From Verrucomicrobiia bacterium (GTDB taxonomy: Bacteria; Verrucomicrobiota; Verrucomicrobiia; Limisphaerales; DTLC01): 5,208 nucleotides of DNA. Made by a program: the position numbers and the translations under genes. The notes beneath the pieces are model-generated. The model did not search any database. It was not told where the DNA came from and worked only from the letters and a program-made list of their open reading frames with translations. Where the stretch lies: positions 1-5,208 of the forward strand of contig JANWZY010000207.1 in NCBI GenBank assembly GCA_025061935.1. The letters run 5' to 3'. Below, one piece after another: positions 5,074-5,208 of the stretch. How positions within the stretch are numbered: position 1 is the stretch's first letter; each line of letters begins with the position of its first letter.

Positions 5074-5208
5074 TTAAAAAGCGTCACCGAGTTGTGCACG
5101 CTTGTGCCCCGCCGCCGCATAGCCATACCACAGTGCGCATACGGCACTGTGCTGTGCGGCAGGTAGCGTGCCACGCGTTTCGCTCTCTTCCAGAATTATG
5201 CCTTGCGC
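5074..5208 (-). CDS. 3' end of an unidentified gene, cut by the right edge
   Basis: A frame enters from the right edge and is open for 44 codons before TAA (5076-5074). It ends WYGYAAAGHKRAQLGDAF. Codons fit those of the neighbouring genes. The segment ALWYGYAAAGHKRAQLG loosely recalls a Sel1-type repeat (A-x-WY-x-x-AA-x-x-G-x-x-x-AQ-x-x-LG), with two residues missing before LG; this is a resemblance only. The gene is on the same strand as the metal cluster but separated by about 270 bases and a promoter, so it is probably a different unit. The ORF lacks its start here, and 44 open codons are weak proof of coding. An 8-base-pair perfect hairpin lies inside it. Confidence 0.45.
   Translation of the reverse strand, partial: AQGIILEESETRGTLPAAQHSAVCALWYGYAAAGHKRAQLGDAF
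5129..5151. repeat. perfect 8-bp inverted repeat
   Basis: CACAGTGC (5129-5136) and GCACTGTG (5144-5151) form a perfect stem with a seven-base loop. It lies inside the partial frame at the right edge. It could be a protein-binding dyad, an RNA hairpin, or a chance consequence of codon choice. Confidence 0.6.

Noticed and set aside
4874..5077. 67-codon plus-strand frame with several Cys and His
   Set aside because: It has a GTG start without a ribosome binding site and no recognised motif; a minus-strand reading fits the direction of the locus better.
4992..5174. 60-codon minus-strand frame
   Set aside because: It overlaps the better partial frame 5074-5208 and its composition is not protein-like.

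Overview
The window reads as chromosomal DNA of a moderately GC-rich Gram-negative bacterium. A periplasmic metal-binding lipoprotein-like protein, an outer-membrane beta-barrel ending in Phe and an inner-membrane ABC permease together imply two membranes. The phylum cannot be fixed from sequence alone. Three tandem heptamers in an intergenic gap and the general style of the genes leave Verrucomicrobiota or Acidobacteriota open, but this is a guess. All supported genes lie on the minus strand, so the window is best read from right to left.

Right edge (5208 to about 4801): the 3' end of an unidentified gene runs in from outside (5208-5074). It is followed by about 270 bases with a weak hairpin, a possible 30-residue membrane micropeptide, and a promoter-like element at 4807-4841. 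In that element a TTGACA -35 box is embedded in an inverted repeat (GCATT-N5-AATGC), the geometry expected for a repressor such as a Fur/Zur-family protein.

Centre (4800-1167): a four-gene metal-uptake cluster. In order it holds a small membrane-anchored His/Cys protein of DUF2946-like layout, a 470-residue porin-like outer-membrane protein, a ZnuA/TroA-type periplasmic metal-binding protein, and a ZnuB-like ABC-3 permease. The last two overlap by ATGA. The set provides an outer-membrane entry route, a periplasmic carrier and an inner-membrane channel, with zinc the most likely substrate and manganese or another divalent metal possible. The ATP-binding subunit (ZnuC) is absent from the window.

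Left (1166-1): a 263-base gap with a hairpin just after the permease stop separates the metal cluster from a gene for a class I SAM-dependent methyltransferase of about 279 residues. A further start-like reading frame leaves the left edge. No tRNA, rRNA, CRISPR array or insertion sequence was seen.
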